NCBI GenBank assembly: GCA_905221605.1
Contig: CAJNDS010001424.1
Span: 736,991-800,990 of the forward strand
Direction: 5' to 3'
Origin: Symbiodinium natans
Lineage: Eukaryota > Sar > Dinophyceae > Suessiales > Symbiodiniaceae
DNA length: 64,000 nt
Part shown: positions 43,181 to 54,661 of the stretch, in pieces
How positions within the stretch are numbered: the first letter of the stretch is position 1
Layout: the number at the start of each line of letters is the position of its first letter
Made by a program: the position numbers and the translations under genes
Notes under the pieces: model-generated
Told to the model about the DNA's origin: nothing
What the model saw: the letters and a program-made list of their open reading frames with translations, nothing else
Databases searched by the model: none

Positions 43181-45780
43181 TTTAGGGTTTAGGGTTTAGA
43201 GTTTGGGGTTTAGGGTTTAGGGTTTTGCTCAGGGCTTGCCGGTTTAGAGGTTTCAGGCTGCGGGAAGGTGATTCCTTCGTATTCCTCTCGTGGCACGCAC
43301 GCATTCGTTTATGTATGCATGTACCTATGTACGTACAGCTAAAGTACGTACATACGTACATACATAAATCCGTACATGTATACAGCCGTGCCGACGGACA
43401 TACATCAATCCATGCGAAGGCATGCATAAACTTTACATATGTAAATATGTAGGTACACACACACATAAACGCGCATGCATCTGTACAGTTTCGGCATCCA
43501 GCAGTTTGCTCCCTCGAGCACGAGGGCGGCATCACTCATCACATATCCTGAGCCTCATTCTGGCTCTGTGGGTTTAGTTAGGGCTTGGGGTTTAGGGTCT
43601 AGAGTTGAGGGCTTGAGATACTGGATCAGACATACCGTCAGGCCCATCATGACATAAGCCGAAACCCTATACTAAATACCACAAACCCTGATCTCTAAGC
43701 TCTAAACCATATCCTAAACCACAAACCCTAGAAAGATTGTAACACCGCAAGAATTAAACTTCGGATAGTCACGTAAGGCTCGGTTTAGAGTTTTGAGTTT
43801 AGGGTTCAGGGTCCACTGTAAAATTTAAGCCCTGCTGTGTGTGGCTGAAGTTGATTGAGTGGATTCCCGTAGTGGGAATTTGATGGATAACTTTCATATT
43901 TGAAATGCTTGTCATGACCTTCGTTGATGAGAGAAGTCAGGAATCCCGGTATGCTTTTAGAGTACGTGGACATTCCGACCGAATCCTTGCCTGCCTTGTG
44001 CGAGTGTGAGAGCCGAAACCTAAGCCCTAAACACTCACGCCCGGAACCCTAGACCCCAAACTTAAGGCCCGGGACCCTACACTCGGAACCCTAAACCCTG
44101 AGCCTTGGTGGTAAAAAAAGAGAAAAGGACACTTGTCAAAAGAGCCTGAGCCTGGACAGGGTTTAGGGTTTAGGATCTAAGGGCTAAGGGTTTAGGGTTT
44201 AGGGTTTAGGGTGTAGGGTGTAGGGTGTAGGGTTTGGGGTTTAGGGTTTAGGGTTCACCTGCAGGACCTTCCAGAGTGCCAGGGGACGTTGCTCCAGAAG
44301 ACCGTGGGCAACGAGCCTCTCTCTCAGGGGAGCTTCGTGGGGTTTCCTGTTTCAGGATTCCTACAATGTTCTTCAAGGGCCTTAGGGTTTCAGGAGTTTA
44401 GGGGCGTAGCTTTTAGGCTTTGGGGGCAGGGGCTAGGGGTTAGGGCGATGGGTGCTTATCCCTTAGAAGGCCTTTGTCTTGTGTTCCGAAAGCTTGACAC
44501 ATCCATTGTTTTGCCCAGCTTCCAACGCTCGCCATGTTTCAGTGGCAGGTTCATGGAGGCTAACTCCCAGAAGAACTGTCCCCGAAACCCTCTACCTGAA
44601 GCCCCAAAACGGAAAACCTAAACCCTGAACCGTTGATTGGATGGGTTGTGTGTGTGTGTGTGTTAGTTCTTCTGAGTACGTTGGATTTAGGAAGCTTGGT
44701 GTGTTGAAGGGGATGAAATCCAATTCCGGTCCTCGTCATCATCCCTGCGATGTGGATTTGCCCCAGCTGTGCAGGACTACCCTCAACCTACAGCCCCCTT
44801 AAATTTTTTTCGTTTACATGAAGCCAAAATATTGGAAAGCAACACTGGTATTGTTGTTAAGGTTCTACGGGGATATAACCCTGAATCCACCAACAAGTAT
44901 TTCTGAGCCTGCGACGAAGAACTGTGGCTTCCTTCATCAGCCTTAGACCCCTTCAGCCCCCTTCGGTTTTCTTCGAATTTGTATAAAGCTATTCAATATA
45001 TGAAACCCTAAACCCTAAACCCTGAACCCTAAACTCTATCTTGAGGGGCTTCCGAGTTTCTGGATCCCTGGCCTCTAAACCCTAAAGCTTACAGAACGCT
45101 GTCGTCCCCATGTTGTTAAGGTTCTGAGGGGAGTGTAGAGCCGAAACGGCAAAAAACCAAGTCCTTACTTGAGGGGTTAGACCCGAAGTCGTAATCCTAA
45201 ATCCCAAAGCCCGAAAACTCTTCACAGGCGTCTAAGTGCCTCTAGTGAGGGGATAGAACCTAAACCGTAATCCTACATCCTAAAGCCCCCTAAACCCTAA
45301 ACCCTAAACCCTAAACTCTGTCTTGAGGGGCTTCCGAGTTTCTGGATCCCTGGCCTCTGAACCCTAAAGCTTACAGAACGCTGTCGTCCCCTTTAAGAGC
45401 CCTTGAAGAACCTTAAACCGTAGGGTTTAGGGTTTAGGGTTTAGGGTTTAGGGTTGTACCCCTTGAAGCATCCTTTGGGCACCGAGGATGAGTGGCAATG
45501 TGATGCCCTCAGTGGCGACCGTTCCAGCGATGCAGAGAAGAAGTGTGGCAGCCTCAGGTTCCCTAAACCCTAAACCCTAAACCCTAAACCCTAAACCCTA
45601 AACCCTAAACCCTAAACCCCCTGACTGCGCAGCAGCTGAAGGGCTCCTGTTTTAAGAGTTGCGGTTCCAGGGGTCTAGGAGTTTACGTGGCATCATGGCA
45701 TCGTGTGCTTTGTGTTTGCCATGCGTCCGCAAGCGTCCGAAAGCGTTCGTAGCGACTCGAACCGAACTGTAGTTTAGGAA
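43181..45780. other. Intergenic, telomere-type tracts, TACG microsatellite, 81-bp direct repeat
   Basis: TTTAGGG tracts lie at about 43180-43225, 44160-44255 and 45421-45455, and CCCTAAA at about 45563-45620. A TACG/TACA-rich simple repeat is at about 43328-43380 and TG repeats at 44645-44662. No convincing protein gene is found on either strand. Confidence 0.6.
45029..45109 (+). repeat. Direct repeat of 81 bp, second copy 45311-45391
   Basis: The two copies differ at about two positions and are 282 bp apart. They include CTTGAGGGGCTTCCGAG and CAGAACGCTGTCGTCCCC. Neighbouring blocks (GTTGTTAAGGTTCT near 44864 and 45113) are also duplicated, so the locus has been rearranged locally. Confidence 0.85.
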
Positions 45781-46170
45781 GAGATAAGAGAGATGGATGA
45801 GAGAGAGGTGATAAAGCGAAAAGAGGGAAATAAGAAGGATAAGCGACAGATAAGAGAGACAGATAAGCGAGAGAGAGTGAGGGAGAGACAAGAGCGAGAT
45901 CAGAGGAAGGAGAGAGAGAGAGAGAGGGAAGAGAGAAGGGAAAGAGAGAGAATATAGAGAGGAGAGAGAGAGAGAGAGCGACGTTAGCGAGAAAGAAAGG
46001 CGAGAGATAGGAGAAATAAAGGAGAAACAGATGAGAGAGAGATAAAAGGGAAAGAAGACGGAGAGAGCGAGAGAGATGAGCGAAAGAGCTAAGAGAGAGA
46101 TATGAGCCAGAGATAAGAGAGGTGAGAGAGAGAGAGAGCGAGAGAAGAGAAGGAGAGATAGTAATTTAAA
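45780..46170 (+). repeat. Purine-rich GAGA tract
   Basis: About 390 bases of GAGAGA/GATAAG/GAAAG, almost entirely purine on this strand. The complementary strand has a 202-codon frame rich in Leu and Ser that is an effect of the composition, not a supported gene. Confidence 0.85.
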
Positions 46171-49019
46171 GAGATGGAGAAGGATAAGACACTTCACTTC
46201 GGATCTCGTGTCGTGCGCCGCAGCTCTTTTGTTCACAGTGTGCGTAACACGTCTTTGCATTTTAAAGGGTAGTGGGTTTGGGGCAACAACGGGTTTGAAA
46301 GTCTAAGAATAGTTTCTTATTTTCCATAGGGTATAATGATAAAGGACATATAAGGGGCACCCTTACTAAGGGACCATGTAACTATCCTAAACCCCAAACC
46401 CCAAACCCCAAACCCTAAACCCCAAACCCTAAACCCTAAACCTTAAACCCTAAACCCTAAACCCTAAACCCTAAACCTTCCTTGGGAGAGTACCGAGGCG
46501 AAAGCAGCTTCGACACCGATGCAACCGAGGTGGCCGAGCCCGGTTTAGGGGGCTTTCGAAGGCTTCCTAGGGTGTTCTCAAAGTGAAGGGGGTTTAGGGT
46601 TTAGGGTTTAGGGTTTAGGGTTTAGGGTTTAGGGTTTAGGGTTTAGGGTTTAGGGTTTAGGGTTTAGGGGTACAGGTTGAAGTTTTAGGGTGGCCTCTGG
46701 GTGCAAACCCTCACGGAGGGGCCCAACCCAGTTCAGATTTCTGGTCCCACGCCCTCACTGAGGATTGCCGGACTGTGAACCACCCTATAGCCCTAAACCC
46801 TAAACCCTAAACCCTAAACCCTAAACCCTAAACCCTAAACCCTAAACCCTGACTCCGAAACCCTAAACTCCGCTCAAGCCCCCCCTTCAGGTCGTCTACA
46901 TGCAATGCGAGGTGAAGCAGCGCACCACGAAGAAGTTCAATTGCCTGGCGACGACGAATCTCGGTTTTGGGTTTAGGGTTTAGGGTTAGGGTTTAGGGTT
47001 TAGGGTTTAGGGTTTAGGGTTTAGGGTTTAGGGTTTAGGGTTTAGGGTTTAGGGTTTAGGGTTTAGGGTTTAGGGTTTAGGGTTTAGGGTTTAGGGTTTA
47101 GGGTTAGGGTTTAGGGTTAACGGTTTAGGGTTCAAAAGCGTGTGTCCAGCAATGGCAGTTATGGGTCAGAATAGTTTTTGCTCATATCCCCTTATAATAC
47201 ATAGACGATGATATAACCCACACCCTCTCCAATTCTTGCGGCCCCTGTATGGATCCTTATGCTCCAAGCCTTCTTCCGCAACCCTAAATCCCTCAAGGGT
47301 TTAGGCATTAGGGTTTAGGATTTAGGGTTTAGGGTTTAGGGTTTGGGGTTGAGTGCCTTGTGCCTTTGGCCCCGTGCATTCTCGCTGCACACCTACAGAC
47401 ATGACTACCTGTGAACTAAACTTAGGGCTGGGGGTTTAGGAATTGTGTTAAGGGTGTTTGGGCTTAGGAACCTAGGGGCTTGCGGCTTAGTTCTTCAGGC
47501 AGTTCCAGGGAACCTTATTTAGCGCCAGGAGTATTCCTTAATTTTGAGATCACGTGGGCTCTCTAGGAGCCAGAAACCTTTATGAAACCAAATGTAATTG
47601 TCTGGAACCCTCAAAAAGAGTCCTCTGGAACGCGAATGATATTCAAACCCTTCATCAGCCCTGTTCAGATGCAACCCTAAGCCCCAAACCCTAAGCCCTA
47701 AACCTTCATAAAACCCCTAGACCTCCCAGGAAATGCCAGAAGCCCGTCTCCACTGGTGTTCAGTCACGCAGGCATCCGTGGAGAGTCAGGGTGTAGGGAA
47801 TTCAGGTTTAGGGTTTAGGGTGCAGGGTTTAGGCTTTAGGGTTTAGGGTTTGGGGGCTTATGGTTTCAGTGGTCTCTGATCGTCTGAGGGGGGAGTGTTG
47901 ATAGCGCGAAGTCACCAAGCATGCTGGCCAAGGTGTCCTGCTTCTCATATCTTGGGCTTAATGACTGCTTAAACCCTAAACCCTAGACCCTAAACCCTAG
48001 GCCCCTAGACCCTGGACCCTAGACCCTCCAGCCTGGACCTTGGACCCTAGACCCTAGACCCTAGATCCTCATGCCAAGCTACACTCCAGACTCCAAACCC
48101 TAAACCGACAGGAAACCCGAGAAGCCCTGAAACCCTAAACCCACTTTTTGCAAGCTTCGATGGGTTGCTATAGGATTTGGGGGTCGCGTGTTAAATAAAG
48201 CCCGAAACCCTAAACCCTAAACCCTAAACCCTAAACCCTAAACCGGGCTCATACATCGGATCCCTGTTTGACAAGGGTAAGGGCCCCAAACTACGGGCGC
48301 ATGGTTCCAACCTGCGATTCGACAGCTCTCCCAAGTTGCTACTCTAGGCCTCTAGGCTAAGGGTTTAGGGTTTAGGGTTTAGGGTTTAGGGTTTAGGGTT
48401 TAGTTTTTAGGGTTTAGGGTTTAGGGTTTAGGGTTTAGGGTTTTTGGTGGGTTGGTAAACCCTAAGCCGCAGCCGCTAGACCCGCGAAAACCACCTTAAC
48501 CCCATAAGCCTCAACCCTGCAGGCCCCTATATCACCCTAGTACAAGCCTTCAAGAACCAAGGGGCCCGCTTCTTGAACCCTTCAAGAACCCTAAACCCTG
48601 AACCCTAAACCCTACACCCTAAACCCTGAACCCTTCCAATCTCCAAAGCCTGAGCCCTAAACGCAGGAATCCCTAGCCTGAAGCCCCCTAAGTTGAGCTC
48701 ATCCTTTGCCGAATCCTGAGAGAGGCCCCCGAAACCTACCCAGAAGCCCGAAACCGTCCTAGACGCTAACCCTATAAACCCTAAACCCTAAACGCTATAA
48801 CCCTTAAAGCCCCTAAACCCTTAGGCCCTAAGCCCTCAAAGTCCTAAACCTTCATCCCCTAAGCCCTCACACCCGAAGCCCCCCTAGTCCCCAAACCCTC
48901 AACCCTTAACCCTTAGACCCTAAGCCCTGAAACCCGAAACCCTCAGACCCTAAGCCCTTTCAATCTGGGTCATTGTTGAAAACCATTATAAATTTCATGG
49001 GTACTTAAAAACCCAATAA
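46171..49019. other. Telomere-repeat mosaic before the LamG gene
   Basis: CCCTAAA lies at 46384-46478 and 46792-46850, and TTTAGGG at 46592-46668 and 46970-47130. More degenerate tracts follow at 47300-47350, 47800-47850, 47970-48070 (CCCTAGA), 48200-48245 and 48358-48440, with diffuse CCCTAAA-like sequence to 48960. Orientation changes between neighbours. No gene is recognised. Confidence 0.75.
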
Positions 49020-49160
49020 GGAACCAAAACGATCATGATTGAATGGCACTCAAACAATGGTGCAAAAAAGAGCGGTGAGTTCCAGCCCCAAACCCCCTAA
49101 ACCCCTAAACCCTAAACCCTCAAACCCCTAAACCCTAAACCCCTAAACCCTAAAAAAGAG

Positions 49161-52100
49161 GTGAGTTCCAGTGCAACAAGTGCATGCAAAATGCAGAGGG
49201 CTCGAAGGCGGCCTTGCCGACTCCCGGCCGCCTAGGGTTTAGGGTTTAGGGTTTAGGGTTTAGGGTTTATTGTTTTAGGGTTTTCGGGTTTTAGGGTTTT
49301 AGGGTTTGAGGGTTTGAGGGTTTTAGGGTTTTAGGGTTTTAGGGTGCTAGGGCTTAGGGTTTAGGGCATAGGGTTTAGGGTTTAGGGTGTAGGGTGTAGG
49401 GTTCGGGGTCTTCAGAAGCCTATTGCAAAAAGGGTTAGTAGCGTTTAACGTTTTGGAGTTGTGGTCTTTTTGGTCCTCTTGTCTTTAAAGGGTTGATCGT
49501 GTGTTTGAGCCTGTTTCATCGGGGTTTTGGAAGGGTTTGACATGAGGAGGAGCTCTTTTATGAGTTTGTGCATGGGTGTTAAAGGTCTTGTTGGTATGCT
49601 GACCTTTTTCTTTCTGGGTTTAAGGTTTAGGGAGTAGGGAGCAGGGTGTGCGCGTCAAGAGTCTGGGTGCTCTGTTTCTTTTGCTTTGGATAATGTTAAA
49701 CATCTTAGAACGTAGAACTCTTTCAGCACTCTTTGTAGGTCCTGATCTCGTCTTCGCACAAAAAAATTTACCTAACACTAATTGGGAGAAGATTTATATT
49801 ACCGTATGATGATGCCGAGAGTTGCTCGATTGCAGAATGAAAGTTGGACTCAGGACGACGGGTCCTTTCACCATCTATGCGGAGATCAACCCGACAGCAG
49901 GAGGCAATCCGGATCCGGGGTTTATTTGGGGGGGGGGGGGGGGTTCAGGGTTGTGGGGGTTCAGGAGCTGCGGGCTAATCTTGCTTGTAGGCCTCAGAGC
50001 TCAGTTCATCTGCAAAGCAATGGGGGCTTAGGGTTTAGGGTTTAGGGTTTAGGGTTTAGGGTTTAGGGTTTAGGGTTTAGGGTTTAGGGTTGACTGGTTG
50101 CAGGGCCTCTGAGGCTCGAACCAGGCTTCCTGGGTTCTGTCCCTGAACCCTCTGCTTTAAACCTTTAAGCCCTGAGCCTAGAGCCTCAGACCGGAATCTT
50201 ATACTTCAATCTTTGGATCTTCAGGTGCTTCGGTGCGAGTGCTATGGATGGGTGTTTTGAACACCTCATGGGAGCTTCTTTGCTGTCCTTAACCGCGGTC
50301 TGAGTAGCTGTACCCATCACGAGATCGTTTTTGTGACGGGTGCGGCCGCCTGTGTCAACTGTAAGCTTAACATTTAGGCTTCATGGTTTGCCGCACGGCG
50401 AACAAAACGGATGTGGGGAAGACTACGCCGTAAATCCGGCGCTTTGAAATGTCTCACCTAATCCCTGCACCCTAAACCCTAAACCCTGAACCCTGAACCC
50501 TAAACCAGGCCACCCTGGTGTCATTGGCTGGGGCAGCTCGGGCGACAACTTCGTCTCCCTTCGCCTGATCCCCTGGCGGGGAAACGGTGGCTAGGTAGGC
50601 CCTTGGGACATTTTTGACAGGGTTTAGGGTTGAGGGTTTAGGGTTGAGGGTTTAGGGTTGGCGTAGATGCTGTGAAGATTCGGACGTGGAACAGCTCGAA
50701 AGCTTCGTGGGGCGCGAAGTCTAACACTTTTCTCCCACCCCACGCCGTCTCAGGCGGCAAAACCACCCAAACCTGTTCCTTTTAGGGTTTAGGCTTAGTC
50801 TCAAGTCGCTCAACACTTCCAAAAACTTCTTCCGATCCAGGAGGTCTCGCGTCAGGCCCCAAGGTTTTCAGGAAGAACCCTTACTGGTCCACTGTGGCGA
50901 GGGCTCCGGGACCCCCTGGCCGAGGGCCCTTGGGGTACCGACGCCCAGGAACAGGGGGTAGGGGGTTTATTACTTTCTTTCGGGACCGGTACTGGTCTCG
51001 AAAAGGAACGGGCTCCGCTACCCCATGTGTGGGGAGGCGGGCGAACGACCTGGGTCGGCTTGCGCCATCGAAATCAAGAGGCTTAGGCGCCCCCCCCCCC
51101 CACTGTGAGTTTGGGGTTTAGGGTTCCTTATAATCCTCTTAAAACCAAAAAGCATCCTAAGGTGGCATTCACCTCTACTGGAAGGCCAACGGCCGCCAGG
51201 TGGAGCTTGCGGTGCAGGCGGACGGAGTCATCAGCAGTGGCTGGAAGAGCGTCGCGGCCAGCTGGGACAAGAGCACCATCAAGATCTACATGAACGGCAA
51301 GGTCATGGGGAGCAAAGCCTACTCGGGTGCCTTCAATGCTGTTGACAAGAGCGGCTTCTGCGCCTGCGTGGGTGAACCCGGCCGCACACATGAGGCTTTC
51401 CAGGGCAAGATGCGCCACGTGCAGGTCTTGAACAGGGCCTTGGAAGACTCGGCGGTGAAAGCCTTGCCCATGGCTCATGCCGCCAGTGGCGTTAAGGAAG
51501 CAAGCCTGACCCCCCCGTTGGTCTTCAGCCATGTAAACAAGTTCCAATGCGGGAAACTAGGTGCCAACTTGGTATACTTGATTTATCTTCGTTGGTGAAG
51601 TCACACCTTGATTGTATAATAGTTCTGTGCACAGTGCAACTCAAGACCTAGGAAGTGCATGCAAAATGCCGAAGGGTCGAAAGCAGACTTGCCGAGCACA
51701 GGGTCCTTCACCATCTATGCCGAGATCAACCCCTCAGCAGGGGGGCATCCGGGAGTCGTGGGCTGGGGCAGCCAGGGCGACAATTTCGTCTCCCTTCGCC
51801 TGATCCCCTGGAGGGGAAACGGTGGGATTCACCTCTACTGGAAGGCCAACGGCCGCCAGGTGGAGCTTGCCGTGCAGGCGGACGGAGTCATCAGCAGTGG
51901 CTGGAAGAGCATCGCGGCCAGCTGGGACAAGAGCACCATCAAGATCTACATGAACGGCAAGCTCATGGGGAGCAAAGCCTACTCGGGTGCCTTCAATGCT
52001 GTGGACAAGAGCGGCTTCTGCGCCTGCGTGGGTGAACCCGGCCGCACCCATGAGGCTTTCAATGGTGAGATGCGCAATGTGCAGATCATGGACAAAGCAT

Positions 52101-52693
52101 TGTCCGACACGGAGGTGAAGAGCCTGCCCATGGCTGATTCTGGCGGCAGCAGTGCTCCTCAGCTCAAAGCCCCATTGGTATACAAGCATGCCAGCAGTTT
52201 TCAATGCAACAAGTGCATGCAAAATGCCGAAGGGTCGAAAGCAGACTTGCCGAGTACAGGGTCCTTCACCATCTATGCCGAGATCAACCCCTCAGCAGGG
52301 GGGCATCCGGGAGTCGTGGGCTGGGGCAGCCAGGGCGACAATTTCGTCTCCCTTCGCCTGATCCCCTGGAGGGGAAACGGTGGGATTCACCTCTACTGGA
52401 AGGCCAACGGCCGCCAGGTGGAGCTTGCCGTGCAGGCGGACGGAGTCATCAGCAGTGGCTGGAAGAGCATCGCGGCCAGCTGGGACAAGAGCACCATCAA
52501 GATCTACATGAACGGCAAGCTCATGGGGAGCAAAGCCTACTCGGGTGCCTTCAATGCTGTGGACAAGAGCGGCTTCTGCGCCTGCGTGGGTGAACCCGGC
52601 CGCACCCATGAGGCCTTCAATGGTGAGATGCGCAATCTTGAGATCATGAACAAGGCCCTGAGTGATAGCGAGGTGAAGGCCTTGCCTATGTAG
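49161..52693 (+). CDS. Protein with three tandem LamG / concanavalin-A-like domains (5' partial)
   Basis: Exons: 49161-49218, 49854-49903, 50509-50586, 51162-51552 and 51652-52693. All joins keep frame: GA-AG, GC-AG, GT-AG and GA-AG, each with 2-5 bases repeated across the borders. An earlier exon probably ends at 49074 (GT at 49075). Each domain has FTIYAEINP, a W-(K)-S-(V/I)-AASWD-x3-IKIYMNGK core, then CVGEPGRTHEAF and an ALxDxxVK(A/S)LPM end, which is the Laminin_G_3 / ConA-like jelly-roll pattern of carbohydrate- or protein-binding modules. The repeat period is 186 aa (domains 2 and 3 start near 51656 and 52214). A FQC(N/G)KC linker sits before each domain. Domain 1 alone is split by introns. 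The true start and any signal peptide are upstream and not found. The ligand is unknown. Confidence 0.8.
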
Positions 52694-54295
52694 TGTTGTG
52701 ATGTGTATGATCTCGGATCAGATCTGTGTTGTTTTTTGTTTTTATCTGGCTTTGATGCCGTGCCGTCTGGCTCCTCTTGTCTGCCTCTGAAGCTTCTTAT
52801 GACAGACCTGCTGTGGCCAACAGCTGGCCCAAACGTGGGACTGAACAGTTTTCGCCAAAAAAACAATCAGATCGAACGCCGTCAAACCCTCTAAACCCTA
52901 AACCCTACACCCTAAACCCTCTAAACCCCAAACCCTAAAGGGGCACCCAGCCTATGGCCCATGCTGGCCACTTCGGTCCCGAAAGCCTATGCTGAGAAAT
53001 CCCGACATTCCAAGGCCATCGTCCTTGCGCCGCATGCATGGATTTAGGGTTTAGGGTTTAGGGTTTAGGGTTTAGGGTTTAGGGTTTAGGGTTGGGGCTT
53101 CGGGCCTTGGGGCTCCACGTGTCGGGTGCCTCGCCTTGCTGGTGAGTTTTCCCGGCATTGGACGCTTGAGGCATCAGCCCTAAAACCTACGCTGAACCCT
53201 AAGCTCCAAACCTCAAACCCTAAACCCTAAACCCTAAACCCTTACGCCCTAAACCCTAAACCCTAAACACAAAACCCTGAACCTTCCACCCTAAACCCTA
53301 AATCCTCAACCCTCGGCCACAGCATCGCTTTGGCCTGCTTGGCTCTGGAAGCTGCAAGTAGAAAGCATACAGCATGCCTGGGGCTATCCCGAAACCCTGA
53401 ACCCTAATTAAACCCTAAACCCTAAACCCTAAACCAAGCTTTCAAACGCGCCATGGGCTGCCATGCTGATGCTTCTCGACAGGGACCAGGTTTTAGGGTG
53501 TCGGGTTCTGGGCTTTTTGTTGGTTTCGGCTTAGCTAAGAATGTGCACGAAAAGCAGCTCATCACCGCAGAACCCGGTGCCCTCTTCCGGTTTAGGGTCC
53601 GTTGAAGGCCCAGAGGTACATTGCCATGCGCATACAGATTTCAGACCTTGATCCCAGTGCTGACCCCAAACCCTAATCCCTAAACCCTAAACCCTAAACC
53701 CTAAACCCTAAACCCTAAACCCTAAACCCTAACACAGGTGGAGCTCTAAGTAGCAAAGTCCCAGGCAAAAAGTGGACGGGCAGAATCGCGCAGGTATCCC
53801 AGCCAATATGTTGCAATGCGGATGCGCCTTTCTGTTGGCTTGGACTTGTGAACCAACCCTAAACGCTAAACCCTAAACATCACCATCGTCCTCATCACAA
53901 CTATGGCCCCCATCATTGTCATGACCATGGTCAGAATCGTCGTACTCCTACCGCCGCTGAGAAGGACCTAACCCTACGCCTCAGACCCTACACCAGCAAC
54001 CCCAACCCTCAAAAGCTAAACCCAACATGCGAAACCCCACGCCCTCTACCACCAACCCTAAACCCTGAACCCTAATCCCTAAACTCCAAACCGATCTTGA
54101 TTGCAAGGAGTTTCACTCCAAGACCCGAGTCGCTAACCAGTTGGACCAGTTCAAGGTGCCACGGCTCAGGGTTTAGGGTTTAGAGTTGAAAGGGTTCAGG
54201 GCCATCTCCGGGCGAACATTCGCAAGCTGACGCAAAGAAGCTAAAAGTGCGGCTTTGGCTTAGGGCGGGTTTAGGGTCAACATGCCTAGCACTTC
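52694..54295. other. Intergenic, telomere-type mosaic
   Basis: Tracts of CCCTAAA (about 52884-52935, 53215-53300 and 53670-53732) and TTTAGGG (53041-53092). Unique islands between show no recognised gene. Confidence 0.6.
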
Positions 54296-54435
54296 TGATG
54301 AGCGCTACAACCCAACCCTCCAAGCCCTATAACCCCTATAAGCCTCAAACGCCCTAAACGCCACAACATGATCGCGCGGGGTTTGCTCTTAGAATCACAG
54401 CCGTGATGCTCACACAAACTTCTCTGCAACCCGAG

Positions 54436-54463
54436 CCATAGCCATTTCTTCAATTGATTCAAG
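54436..54463 (+). other. Diverged spliced-leader relic upstream of aldolase copy 2
   Basis: CCATAGCCATTT, one base different from the leader start, is followed 16 bases later by TTCAAG, similar to the leader end. It is in the same position relative to the ATG as the cleaner relic of copy 1. Confidence 0.45.
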
Positions 54464-54492
54464 TCCTTGTTTCGTCAAAGTAGTTTCCAGAC

Positions 54493-54622
54493 ATGTCCTT
54501 GGCTCCCGTTGGTCTCCCAAGCGTGCTGCCGGCAGATGTGTTGGCAGAGCTGAAGGAGACTGCTAAAATGCTCTGTGCGCCAGGCGCGAGTCAGCAAGTT
54601 TGTAGAGAGGCGAGCGAGAGAC

Positions 54623-54661
<39 letters not shown>

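Noticed and set aside
45652-46260. 202-codon reverse frame, Leu/Ser-rich, looking like a membrane protein
   Set aside because: Low-complexity pyrimidine strand. The hydrophobicity follows from CTCTCT/TTATCT codons.
51655-52035. Alternative frames overlapping the LamG repeats on both strands
   Set aside because: They are shadows of the high-GC coding frame. They repeat because the DNA repeats, and they lack any domain.
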